Assembly: GCA_013076295.1 (NCBI GenBank)
Contig: RQOL01000508.1
Location: 62,001 to 126,000 of the forward strand
DNA length: 64,000 bases
Origin: Sanderia malayensis
Taxonomy: Eukaryota; Cnidaria; Scyphozoa; Semaeostomeae; Pelagiidae
Direction: 5' to 3'
Shown here one piece after another: positions 40,442 through 53,816 of this stretch. Position 1 is the first letter of the stretch; the number at the start of each line of letters is the position of its first letter. The position numbers were made by a program, and so were the translations under genes. Under the pieces are notes generated by a model. That model did no database searches and was not told where the DNA came from. It saw only the letters and a program-made list of their open reading frames with translations.

Positions 40442-42880
40442 GATTCATTCCCACAATTTGCGCATGATTCGATGTCAATTCAGCGAAAACAAATTCTTAT
40501 ACACTTTTAGTTTCTTTTTCAGTAATATTATCATTTATTCCCACTATTCACACTAATAAAAGATAACACTCATTCCCACAATTTACACTAATAAAAATTA
40601 ATTTTCCCTCCCACAATTTACACCAATAAAAATCAACTTTTATTCCCGCCACTTACACTAATCAAAATTAAATTCATTCCCACAAATTGCGCATGATTCG
40701 ACGTCAATTCAGCGAAAACAAATTGTTATACACTTTTAGTTACTTTTTTCAGTTATATATACATTCATTCCCACAATTTACGCTAATAAAAAATAACTTT
40801 TATTCCCGCAACTTACACTAATCAAAATTGGGATTCATTGCCACAATTTGAGCATGATTCCACGTAAATTCAGCGAAAACAAATTGCTATGCACTTTTAA
40901 TTTTTTTTTTCAGTAATATTTACATTCATTCCCACAATTTACACTAATAAAAGATAACACTCATTCCCACAATTGACACTAATAAAAATTAACTTTCATT
41001 CCCACAATTCACACCAATAAAAATTAACTTTTACTCCCGCAACTTAAACTAATCAACATTAACATTAATTCCCACAATTTGCGCATGATTCCACGTCAAT
41101 TCAGCGAAAATAAATTGTTATATACTTTTAGTTATATTTTTCAGTAATATTAACATTCATTCCCACAATTTCCACGAATAAAAGATAACACTCATTCCCA
41201 CAATTTACACTAAAAAAACTAACTTTCACTCCACAATTTACACCAAAAAAGTTAACTTTTTTTCCCGCAACTTACACTAATCAAAATTAGGATTCATTCC
41301 CACAATTTGCGCATGATTCGATGTCAATTCAGCGAGAACAAATTCTTATACACTTTTAGTTTCTTTTCAGTAATATTATCATTTATTCCCACTCTTCACA
41401 CTAATAAAAGATAACACTCATTCCCACAATTTACACTAATAAAAATTAATTTTCCCTCCCACAATTTACACCAATAAAAATCAATTTTATTACCGCCACT
41501 TACACTAATCAAAATTAAATTCATTCCCACAAATTGCGCATGATTCGACGTCAATTCAGCGAAAACAAATTGTTATACTCTTTTAGTTACTTTTTTCAGT
41601 TATATATACATTCATTCCCACAATTTACACTAATAAAAAATAACTTTTATTCCCGCAACTTACACTAATCAAAATTAGGATTCATTCCCACAATTTAGAC
41701 CAATAAAAATCAACTTTTATTCCCGCAACTTACACTAATCAAAATTAAACTCATTCCAACAATTTGCGCATGATTCCACGTCAATTCAGCGAAAACAAAT
41801 TGTTTTACACTTTTAGATACTGTTTTCAGTTATATAAACATTCATTCCCATAATTTACACTAATAAAAATTAACTTTTATTCCGGCAACTTACACTAATC
41901 AAAATTGGGATTCATTCCCACAATTTGCGCATGACTCCATGTCAATTCAGCGAAAACAAATTGTTAAGCACTTTTAGTTACTTTTTTGAGTAATATTAAC
42001 ATTCATTCCCACAATTTATTTAGATTCATTCCCACAATTTGCGCATGATTCCACGTCAATTCAGCCGGAACAAATTGTTATACACTTTTAGTTACTTTTT
42101 TCAGTAATATTAACATTCCTTCCCACTATTTACACTAATAAAAGATAACACTCATTCCCACAATTTACACTAATAAAAACTAATTTTCCCTCCCACAATG
42201 TGCACCAATAAAAATCAACTTTTATTCCCGCAAATTACACTAATCAAAATTAAATTCATTCTCAAAGTTTGCGCATTGTTCCACGTCAATTCGGCAAAAA
42301 CAAATTGTTATACACTTTTAGTTACTTTTTTCAGTTATATAAACATTCATTCCCATAATTTACACTAATAAAAATTATCTTTTATTCCCGCAACTTACAC
42401 TAATCAAAATTAGGATTCATTCCCACAATTTGCACATGACTCCATGTCAATTCAGCGAAAACAAATCGTTATGCACTTTTAGTTACTTTTTTGAGTTATA
42501 TTAACATTCATTCCCACAATTTATTTAGATTCATTCCCACAAATTGCGCATGATTCCACGTCAATTCAGCCGGAACAAATTGTTATACACTTTTAGTTTC
42601 TTTTTTCAGTAATATTAACATTCTTTTCCACAATTTACAATAATAAAAGATAACACTCATTCCCATAATTTACACTAATAAAAATTAACTTTCATTCCCA
42701 CAATTTACACCAATAAAAATCAACTTTTATTCCCGCAACTTACACTAATCAAGATTAGGATTCATTCCCACAATTTGCGCATGATTCGATGTCAATTCAG
42801 CGAAAACAAATTGTTATACACTTTTAGTTACTTTTTTCAGTTATATAAACATTCATTCCCACAATTTACACTAATAAAAA

Positions 42881-44399
42881 TGATCTTTTCTTCCCGCAAC
42901 TTACACTAATCAAGATTAGGATTCATTCGCACAATTTGCGCATGATTCGATGTCAATTCGGCGAGAACAAATTGTTATACACTTTTAGTTACTTTTTTCA
43001 GTTATATAAACATTCATTCCCACAATTTACAGTAATAAAAATTAACTTTTATTCCCGCCACTTACACTAATCAAAACTAGGATTCATCTCCACAATTTGC
43101 GCTTGATTCCATGTCAATTCAGCGAGAACAAATTTTTATACACTTTTAGTTACTCTTTCCAGTTGCATTAACATTCATTCCCACAATTTACACCAAAAAA
43201 GTTAACTTTTTTTCCCGCAACCTACACTAATCAAAATTAGGATTCATTCCCACAATTTGCGCATGATTCGATGTCAATTCAGCGAGAACAAATTGCTATA
43301 CACTTTTAGTTACTTTTTTCAGTTATATAAAAATTCATTCCCACAAATTACAGTAATAAAAATTAACTTTTATTCCCGCAACTTACACTAATCAAAATTA
43401 GGATTCATTCCCACCATTTACACCAAAAAAAATCAACTTTATTAATATTATCATTTATTCCCACTATTTACAAAAATAAAAGATAACACTCATTCCTACA
43501 ATTTACACTAATAAAAATTAATTTTTCCTCCCACATTTTACACCAATAAAAATCAACTTTTATTCCCGCAACTTACACTAATCAAAATTAAACTCATTCC
43601 CACAATTTGCGCATGGTTCCACGTCAATTCAGCGAAAACGAATTGTTATACAATTTAGTTACTTTTTTCAGTAATATCAACATTCATTCCCACAATTTAC
43701 ACTAATAAAAGATAACACTCATTCCCACAATTTACACGAAGAAAAATTAACTTTTATTCCCGAAACTTACACTAATCAAAATTAACATTAATTCCCACAA
43801 TTTTCGCATGATTCCACGTAAATTCAGCGAAAACAAATTGCTATGCACTTTTAATTTTTTTTTCAGTAATATTTACATTCATTCCCACAATTTACACTAA
43901 TAAAAGATAACACTCATTCCCACAATTGACACTAATAAAAATTAACTTTCATTCCCACAATTCACACCAATAAAAATTAACTTTTACTCCCGCAACTTAC
44001 ACTAATCAAAATTAACATTAATTCCCACAATTTGCGCATGATTCCACGTCAATTCAGCGAAAATAAATTGTTATACACTTTTAGTTACTTTTTTCAGTAA
44101 TATTAACATTCATTCCCACAATTTCCACGAATAAAAGATAACACTCATTCCCACAATTTACACTAAAAAAACTAACTTTCACTCCACAATTTACACCAAA
44201 AAAGTTAACTTTTTTTCCCGCAACTTACACTAATCAAAATTAGGATTCATTCCCACAATTTGCGCATGATTCGATGTCAATTCAGCGAGAACAAATTCTT
44301 ATACACTTTTAGTTTCTTTTTCAGTAATATTATCATTTATTCCCACTATTCACACTAATAAAAGATAACACTCATTCCCACAATTTACACTAATAAAAA
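42881..44399 (+). repeat. 1,519-bp tandem satellite block, copy 1
   Basis: Begins at TGATCTTTTCTTCCCGCAAC and is followed directly by copy 2. Differences seen from copy 2 are few: for example AAAAATAAAAG versus CAAATAAAAG near 43472, GAAGAAAAATT versus GAATAAAAATT near 43740, and a one-base T-run difference near 43005. Confidence 0.8.
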
Positions 44400-45918
44400 T
44401 GATCTTTTCTTCCCGCAACTTACACTAATCAAGATTAGGATTCATTCGCACAATTTGCGCATGATTCGATGTCAATTCGGCGAGAACAAATTGTTATACA
44501 CTTTTAGTTACTTTTTCAGTTATATAAACATTCATTCCCACAATTTACAGTAATAAAAATTAACTTTTATTCCCGCCACTTACACTAATCAAAACTAGGA
44601 TTCATCTCCACAATTTGCGCTTGATTCCATGTCAATTCAGCGAGAACAAATTTTTATACACTTTTAGTTACTCTTTCCAGTTGCATTAACATTCATTCCC
44701 ACAATTTACACCAAAAAAGTTAACTTTTTTTCCCGCAACCTACACTAATCAAAATTAGGATTCATTCCCACAATTTGCGCATGATTCGATGTCAATTCAG
44801 CGAGAACAAATTGCTATACACTTTTAGTTACTTTTTTCAGTTATATAAACATTCATTCCCACAAATTACAGTAATAAAAATTAACTTTTATTCCCGCAAC
44901 TTACACTAATCAAAATTAGGATTCATTCCCACCATTTACACCAAAAAAAATCAACTTTATTAATATTATCATTTATTCCCACTATTTACACAAATAAAAG
45001 ATAACACTCATTCCTACAATTTACACTAATAAAAATTAATTTTTCCTCCCACATTTTACACCAATAAAAATCAACTTTTATTCCCGCAACTTACACTAAT
45101 CAAAATTAAACTCATTCCCACAATTTGCGCATGGTTCCACGTCAATTCAGCGAAAACGAATTGTTATACAATTTAGTTACTTTTTTCAGTAATATCAACA
45201 TTCATTCCAACATTTTACACTAATAAAAGATAACACTCATTCCCACAATTTACACGAATAAAAATTAACTTTTATTCCCGAAACTTACACTAATCAAAAT
45301 TAACATTAATTCCCACAATTTTCGCATGATTCCACGTAAATTCAGCGAAAACAAATTGCTATGCACTTTTAATTTTTTTTTCAGTAATATTTACATTCAT
45401 TCCCACAATTTACACTAATAAAAGATAACACTCATTCCCACAATTGACACTAATAAAAATTAACTTTCATTCCCACAATTCACACCAATAAAAATTAACT
45501 TTTACTCCCGCAACTTACACTAATCAAAATTAACATTAATTCCCACAATTTGCGCATGATTCCACGTCAATTCAGCGAAAATAAATTGTTATACACTTTT
45601 AGTTACTTTTTTCAGTAATATTAACATTCATTCCCACAATTTCCCCGAATAAAAGATAACACTCATTCCCACAATTTACACTAAAAAAACTAACTTTCAC
45701 TCCACAATTTACACCAAAAAAGTTAACTTTTTTTCCCGCAACTTACACTAATCAAAATTAGGATTCATTCCCACAATTTGCGCATGATTCGATGTCAATT
45801 CAGCGAGAACAAATTCTTATACACTTTTAGTTTCTTTTTCAGTAATATTATCATTTATTCCCACTATTCACACTAATAAAAGATAACACTCATTCCCACA
45901 ATTTACACTAATAAAAAT
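44400..45918 (+). repeat. 1,519-bp tandem satellite block, copy 2
   Basis: Starts at the same TGATCTTTTCTTCCCGCAAC motif. After about 45918 the sequence passes to a different block (TTAACTTTTTTTCCCGCAAT). A further related copy starts at 48238 and runs about 1 kb before diverging near 49220. The same start motif also occurs at about 4354, 31860 and 49918. Confidence 0.8.
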
Positions 45919-48900
45919 TAACTTTTTTTCCCGCAATTTACACTAATCAAAATTAGGATTCATTCCCACAATTTGCGCATGATTCGATGTCAATTCGGCG
46001 AGAACAAATTGTTATACACTTTTAGTTACTTTTTTCAGTAATATTAACATTCCTTCCCACTATTTACACTAATAAAAGATAACACTCTTTCCCACAATCT
46101 AAACTAATAAAAATCAACTTTCATTCCCCCAATTTATCCCAATAAAAATCAACTTTTATTCCCGCAACTTACACTAATCAAAACTAGGATTCATTCCCAC
46201 AATTTGCCCATGATTCGATGTCAATTCAGCGAGAACAAATTGTTATACACTTTTAGTTACTTTTTTCAGTTATATAAACATTCATTCCCACAATTTACAC
46301 TAATAAAAACTAACTTTTATTCCCGCAACTTACACTAATCAAAATTAGGATTCATTCCCACAATTTACACCAATAAAAATAAACTTTTATTCCCGCAACT
46401 TACACTAATCAAAACTAGGATTCATTCCCACAATTTGCGCTTGATTCCATGTCATTTCAGCGAGAACAAATTGTTATACACTTTTAGTTACTGTTTTCAG
46501 TTATATAAACATTCATTACCACAATTTCCACGAATAAAAGATAACACTCATTCCCACAATTTACACTAAAAAAACTAACTTTCACTCCACAATTTACACC
46601 AAAAAAGTTAACTTTTTTTCCCGCAACTTACACTAATCAAAATTAGGATTCATTCCCACAATTTGCGCATGATTCGATGTCAATTCAGCGAGAACAAATT
46701 CTTATACACTTTTAGTTTCTTTTTCAGTAATATTATCATTTATTCCCACTATTCACACTAATAAAAGATAACACTCATTCCCACAATTTACACTAATAAA
46801 ATTAATTTTCCCTCCCACAATTTACACCAATAAAAATCAACTTTTATTCCCGCCACTTACACTAATCAAAATTAAATTCATTCCCACAAATTGCGCATGA
46901 TTCGACGTCAATTCAGCGAAAACAAATTGTTATACTCTTTTAGTTACTTTTTTCAGTTATATATACATTCATTCCCACAATTTACACTAATAAAAAATAG
47001 CTTTTATTCCCGCAACTCAAACTAATCAAAATTAGGATTCATTCCCACAATTTAGACCAATAAAAATCAACTTTTATTCCAGCAACTTACACTAATCAAA
47101 ATTAAACTCATTCCAACAATTTGCGCATGATTCCACGTCAATTCAGCGAAAACAAATTGTTTTACACTTTTAGATACTGTTTTCAGTTATATAAACATTC
47201 ATTCCCACAATTTACACTAATAAAAATTAACTTTTATTCCGGCAACTTACACTAATCAAAATTGGGATTCATTCCCACAATTTGCGCATGACTCCATGTC
47301 AATTCAGCGAAAACAAATTGTTAAGCACTTTTAGTTACTTTTTTGAGTAATATTAACATTCATTCCCACAATTTATTTAGATTCATTCCCACAATTTGCG
47401 CATGATTCCACGTCAATTCAGCCGGAACAAATTGTTATACACTTTTAGTTACTTTTTTCAGTATTATTAACATTCCTTCCCACTATTTACACTAATAAAA
47501 GATAACACTCATTCCCACAATTTACACTAATAAAAACTAATTTTCCCTCCCACAATGTGCACCAATAAAAATCAACTTTTATTCCCGCAAATTACACTAA
47601 TCAAAATTAAATTCATTCTCAAAGTTTGCGCATTGTTCCACGTCAATTCAGCAAAAACAAATTGTTATACACTTTTAGTTACTTTTTTCAGTTATATAAA
47701 CATTCATTCCCATAATTTACACTAATAAAAATTAACTTTTATTCCCGCAACTTACACTAATCAAAATTAGGATTCATTCCCACAATTTGCGCATGACTCC
47801 ATGTCAATTCAGCGAAAACAAATTGTTATGCACTTTTAGTTACTTTTTTGAGTTATATTAACATTCATTCCCACAATTTATTTAGATTCATTCCCACAAA
47901 TTGCGCATGATTCCACGTCAATTCAGCCGGAACAAATTGTTATACACTTTTAGTTTCTTTTTTCAGTAATATTAACATTCTTTTCCACAATTTACAATAA
48001 TAAAAGATAACACTCATTCCCACAATTGACACTAATAAAAATTAACTTTCATTCCCACAATTTACACCAATAAAAATCAACTTTTATTCCCGCAACTTAC
48101 ACTAATCAAGATTAGGATTCATTCCCACAATTTGCGCATGATTCGATGTCAATTCAGCGAAAACAAATTGTTATACACTTTTAGTTACTTTTTTCAGTTA
48201 TGTAAACATTCATTCCCACAATTTACACTAATAAAAATGATCTTTTCTTCCCGCAACTTACACTAATCAAGATTAGGATTCATTCGCACAATTTGCGCAT
48301 GATTCGATGTCAATTCGGCGAGAACAAATTGTTATACACTTTTAGTTACTTTTTTCAGTTATATAAACATTCATTCCCACAATTTACAGTAATAAAAATT
48401 AACTTTTATTCCCGCCACTTACACTAATCAAAACTAGGATTCATCTCCACAATTTGCGCTTGATTCCATGTCAATTCATCGAGAACAAATTTTTATACAC
48501 TTTTAGTTACTCTTTCCAGTTGCATTAACATTCATTCCCACAATTTACACCAAAAAAGTTAACTTTTTTTCCCGCAACCTACACTAATCAAAATTAGGAT
48601 TCATTCCCACAATTTGCGCATGATTCGATGTCAATTCAGCGAGAACAAATTGCTATACACTTTTAGTTACTTTTTTCAGTTATATAAACATTCATTCCCA
48701 CAATTTACAGTAATAAAAATTAACTTTTATTCCCGCAACTTACACTAATCAAAATTAGGATTCATTCCCACCATTTACACCAAAAAAAATCAACTTTCTT
48801 AATATTATCATTTATTCCCACTATTTACACTAATAAAAGATAACACTCATTCCTACAATTTACACTAATAAAAATTAATTTTTCCTCCCACATTTTACAC

Positions 48901-50500
48901 CAATAAAAATCAACTTTTATTCCCGCAACTTACACTAATCAAAATTAAACTCATTCCCACAATTTGCGCATGGTTCCACGTCAATTCAGCGAAAACGAAT
49001 TGTTATACAATTTAGTTACTTTTTTCAGTAATATCAACATTCATTCCCACAATTTACACTAATAAAAGATAACACTCATTCCCACAATTTACACGAATAA
49101 AAATTAACTTTTATTCCCGAAACTTACACTAATCAAAATTAACATTAATTCCCACAATTTTCGCATGATTCCACGTAAATTCAGCGAAAACAAATTGCTA
49201 TGCACTTTTAATTTTTTTTTCAGTAATATTAACATTCATTCCCACAATTTCCACGAATAAAAGATAACACTCATTCCTACAATTTACACTAAAAAAACTA
49301 ACTTTCACTCCACAATTTACACCAAAAAAGTTAACTTTTTTTCCCGCAACTTACACTAATCAAAATTAGGATTCATTCCCACAATTTGCGCATGATTCGA
49401 TGTCAATTCAGCGAGAACAAATTCTTATACACTTTTAGTTTCTTTTTCAGTAATATTATCATTTATTCCCACTATTCACACTAATAAAAGATAACACTCA
49501 TTCCCACAATTTACACTAATAAAAATTAACTTTTTTTCCCGCAATTTACACTAATCAAAATTAGGATTCATTCCCACAATTTGCGCATGATTTGATGTCA
49601 ATTCGGCGAGAACAAATTGTTATACACTTTTAGTTACTTTTTTCAGTAATATTAACATTCCTTCCCACTATTTACACTAATAAAGATAACACTCTTTCCC
49701 ACAATTTAAACTAATAAAAATCAACTTTCATTCCCCCAATTTATCCAAATAAAAATCAACTTTTATTCCCGCAACTTACACTAATCAAGATTAGGATTCA
49801 TTCCCACAATTTGCGCATGATTCGATGTCAATTCAGCGAAAACAAATTGTTATACACTTTTAGTTACTTTTTTCAGTTATATAAACATTCATTCCCACAA
49901 TTTACACTAATAAAAATGATCTTTTCTTCCCGCAAATTACACTAATCAAGATTAGGATTCATTCGCACAATTTGCGCATGATTCGATGTCAATTCGGCGA
50001 GAACAAATTGTTATACACTTTTAGTTACTTTTTTCAGTTATATAAACATTCATTCCCACAATTTACAGTAATAAAAATTAACTTTTATTCCCGCAACTTA
50101 CACTAATCAAAATTAGGATTCATTCCCACCATTTACACCAAAAAAAATCAACTTTATTATTATTATCATTTATTCCCACTATTTACACTAATAAAAGATA
50201 ACACTCATTCCCACAATTTACACTAATAAAAATTAATTTTCCCTCCCACATTTTACACCAATAAAAATCAACTTTTATTCCCGCAACTTACACTAATCAA
50301 AATTAAACTCATTCCAACAATTTGCGCATGATTCCACGTCAATTCAGCGAAAACAAATTGTTTTACACTTTTAGTTACTGTTTTCAGTTATATAAACATT
50401 CATTCCCACAATTTACACTAATAAAAATTAACTTTTATTCCGGCAACTTACACTAATCAAAATTGGGATTCATTCCCACAATTTGCGCATGACTCCATGT
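45919..50500 (+). repeat. Satellite zone repeating blocks of the 22.8-42.9 kb zone
   Basis: A mixture of earlier blocks: about 46000-46960 resembles about 37830-38330 and 22230-22860, and 47000-49200 resembles 41640-43850 at offset 5,357. The sequence is satellite throughout, with no gene seen. Confidence 0.7.
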
Positions 50501-53500
50501 CAATTCAGCGAAAACAAATTATTAAGCACTTTTAGTTACTTTTTTGAGTAATATTAACATTCATTTCCACAATTTACACTAATAAAAATTAACTTTTATT
50601 CCCGCAACTTACACTAATCAAAACTAGGATTCATTCCCACAATTTGCGCTTGATTCGATGTCAATTCAGCAAGAACAAATTGTTATACACTTTTAGTTAC
50701 TTGTTTCAGTTATATTAACATTCATTTCCACAATTTACACTAATAAAAATTAACTTTTTTTCCCGCAATTTACACTAATCAAAATTAGGATTCATTCCCA
50801 CAATTTGCGCATGATTCGATGTCAATTCGGCGAGAACAAATTGTTATACACTTTTAGTTACCTTTTTCGGTAATATTAACATTCATTCCTTGAATTTTTA
50901 TATATTCATTCCCACAATTTGCGCATGATTCCACGTCAATTCAACGAGAACAAATTGTTATACACTTTTAGTTACTTTTTTCAGTTATATAAACGTTCAT
51001 TCCCACAATTTACACTAATAAAAATTAACTTTTATTCCCGCAACTTACACTAATCAAATTTAGGATTCATTCCCACAATTTACACCAAAAAAAATTAACT
51101 TTTTTTACCGCAACTTACACTAATCAAAATTAGGATTCATTCCCACAATTTGCCCCTGATTCGATGTCAATTCAGCGAGAACAAATTGTTATACACTTTT
51201 AGTTACTTTTTTCAGTAATATTAACATTCATTCCTTGAATTTTTTTATTTTCATTCCCACAATTTGCGCATGATTCCACGTCAATTCAGCGAGAACAAAT
51301 TGTTATACACTTTTAGTTACTTGTTCCAGTTATATTAACATTCATTCCCACAATGTACACCAATAAAAATCAACTTTTATTCCCGCAACTTACACTAATC
51401 AAAATTAAATTCATTCCCACAATTTGCGCATGATTCCACGTCAATTCAGCGAAAACAAATTGCTATACACTTTTAGTTACTTTTTTCAGTAATATTAACA
51501 TTCCTTCCAACTATTTACACTAACAAACGATAACACTCATTCCAACAATTTACACTAATAAAAACTAATCTTCCCTCGCACAATGTACACCAATAAAAAT
51601 CAACTTTTATTCCCGCAACTTACACTAATCAAAATTAGGATTCATTCCCACAATTTGCGCATGATTCGATGTCAATTCGGCGAGAACAAATTGTTATACA
51701 CTTTTAGTTACCTTTTTCGGTAATATTAACATTCATTCCTTGAATTTTTCTATATTCATTCCCACAATTTGCGCATGATTCCACGTCAATTCAACGAGAA
51801 CAAATTGTTATACACTTTTAGTTACTTTTTTCAGTAATATTAACATTCCTTCCCACTATTTACACTAATAAAAGATAACACTCTTTCCCACAATTTAAAC
51901 TAATAAAAATCAACTTTCTTTCCCCCAATTTATCCCAATAAAAATCAACTTTTATTCCCGCAACTTACACTAATTAAAACTAGGATTCATTCCCACAATT
52001 TGCCCATGATTCGATGTCAATTCAGCGAGAACAAATTGTTATACACTTTTAGTTACTTTTTTCAGTTATATAAACATTCATTCCCACAATTTACACTAAC
52101 AAAAACTAACTTTTATTCCCGCAACTTACACTAATCAAAATTAGGATTGATTCCCACAATTTACACCAATAAAAATAAACTTTTATTCCCGCAACTTACA
52201 CTAATCAAAACTAGGATTCATTCCCACAATTTGCGCTTGATTCCATGTCATTTCAGCGAGAACAATTTATTATACACTTTTAGTTACTTTTTTCAGTAAT
52301 ATTAACATTCCTTCCAACTATTTACACTAACAAAAGATAACACTCATTCCCACAATTTACACTAATAAAAACTAATTTTCCCTCCCACAATGTACACCAA
52401 TAAAAATCAACTTTTATTCCCGCAACTTACACTAATCAAAATTAAATTCATTCCCACAATTTGCGCATGATTCCACGTCAATTCAGCGAAAACAAATTGT
52501 TATACACTTTTAGTTACTTTTTTCAGTTATATAAACATTCATTCCCACAATTTACACTAATAAAAATTAACTTTTATTCCCGCAACTTACACTAATCAAA
52601 TTTAGGATTCATTCCCACAATTTGCGCATGATTCGATGTCAATTCGGCGTGAACAAATTGTTATACAGTTTAAGTTACCTTTTTCGGTAATATTAACATT
52701 CATTCCTTGAATTTTTATATATTCATTCCCACAAAATGCGCATGATTCCACGTCAATTCAGCGAGAACAAATTGCTTTACACTTTTAGTTACTTTTTTCA
52801 GTAATATTAACATTCGTTCCCATAATTTACACCAATAAAAATTAACTTTTTTTCCCGCAGTTTACACTAATCAAAATTAGGATTCATTCGCACAATTTGC
52901 GCATGATTCGATGTCAATTCGGCGAGAACAAATTGTTATACAGTTTTAGTTACCTTTTTCGGTAATATTAACATTCATTCCTTGAATTTTTATATATTCA
53001 TTCCCACAATTTGCGCATGATTCCACGTCAATTCAGCGAGAACAAATTGTTATACACTTTTAGTTACTTTTTTCAGTAATATCAACATTCCTTCCCACTA
53101 TTTACACTAATAAAAGATAACACTCTTTCCAACAATTTAAACTAATAAAAATTAACTTTCATTCCCCCAATTTACACCAATAAAATTCAACTTTTATTCC
53201 CGCAACTTACACTAATCAAAACTAGGATTCATTCCCACAATTTGCGCATGATTCTATGTCAATTCAGCGAAAACAAATTGTTATACACTTTTAGTTACTT
53301 TTTTCAGTTATATAAACATTCATTCCCACAATTTCTACTAATAAAAATTAACTTTTATTCCCGCAACTTACACTAATCAAGATTACCATTCATTTGCACG
53401 ATTTGCGCATGATTCGATGTCAATTCAGCGAGAACAAATTGTTATACACTTTTAGTTACTTTTTTCAGTAATATTAACATTCCTTCCCACTATTTACACT

Positions 53501-53816
53501 AATAAAAGATAACACTCATTCCCACAATTTACACTAATAAAAATTAACTTTCATTCCCCCAATTTACACCAATAAAAATCAACTTTTATTCCCGCAACTT
53601 ACACTAATCAAAATTAAATTCATTCCCACAATTTGCGCATGATTCCACGTCAATTCAGCGAAAACAAATTGTTATACACTTTTAGTTACTTTTTTCAGTT
53701 ATATAAACATTCATTCCCACAATTTACACAAAGAAATTAACTTTTTTTCCCGCAACTTACACTAATCAAATTTAGGATTTATTCCCACAATTTACACCAA
53801 TAAAAATCAACTTTTA
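50501..53816 (+). repeat. Satellite zone resembling 15.9-19.5 kb, with TTGAATTTTT spacers
   Basis: Units of about 115, 161 and 231 bp. The TTGAATTTTT compact spacer occurs at about 50887, 51237, 51737, 52707 and 52978. The variants (TTCCCTCGCACAATG, TTTGCCCCTGATTCG) are the same as at 17.7-19.6 kb, so the two ends of the right block share ancestry. No gene is present. Confidence 0.7.

Larger units (their letters stand above)
22793..42880 (+). repeat. Satellite zone of interleaved multi-kb duplications
   Basis: This 20-kb stretch is built from a small set of blocks reused in varying order. Useful markers are CACAATTCACACC (about 27404, 29984, 35208, 36284 and 41006), TTTGCGCCTGATTCC with TATCTAAACATTTATTACC (about 24541, 26468, 38303 and 40229), and CACAATGTGCACC (31173, 37313 and 42194). 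Offsets between matching stretches are about 13,762 and 11,021 bp. The zone contains no gene and only 23 bp of non-satellite filler (32841-32863). Confidence 0.75.
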
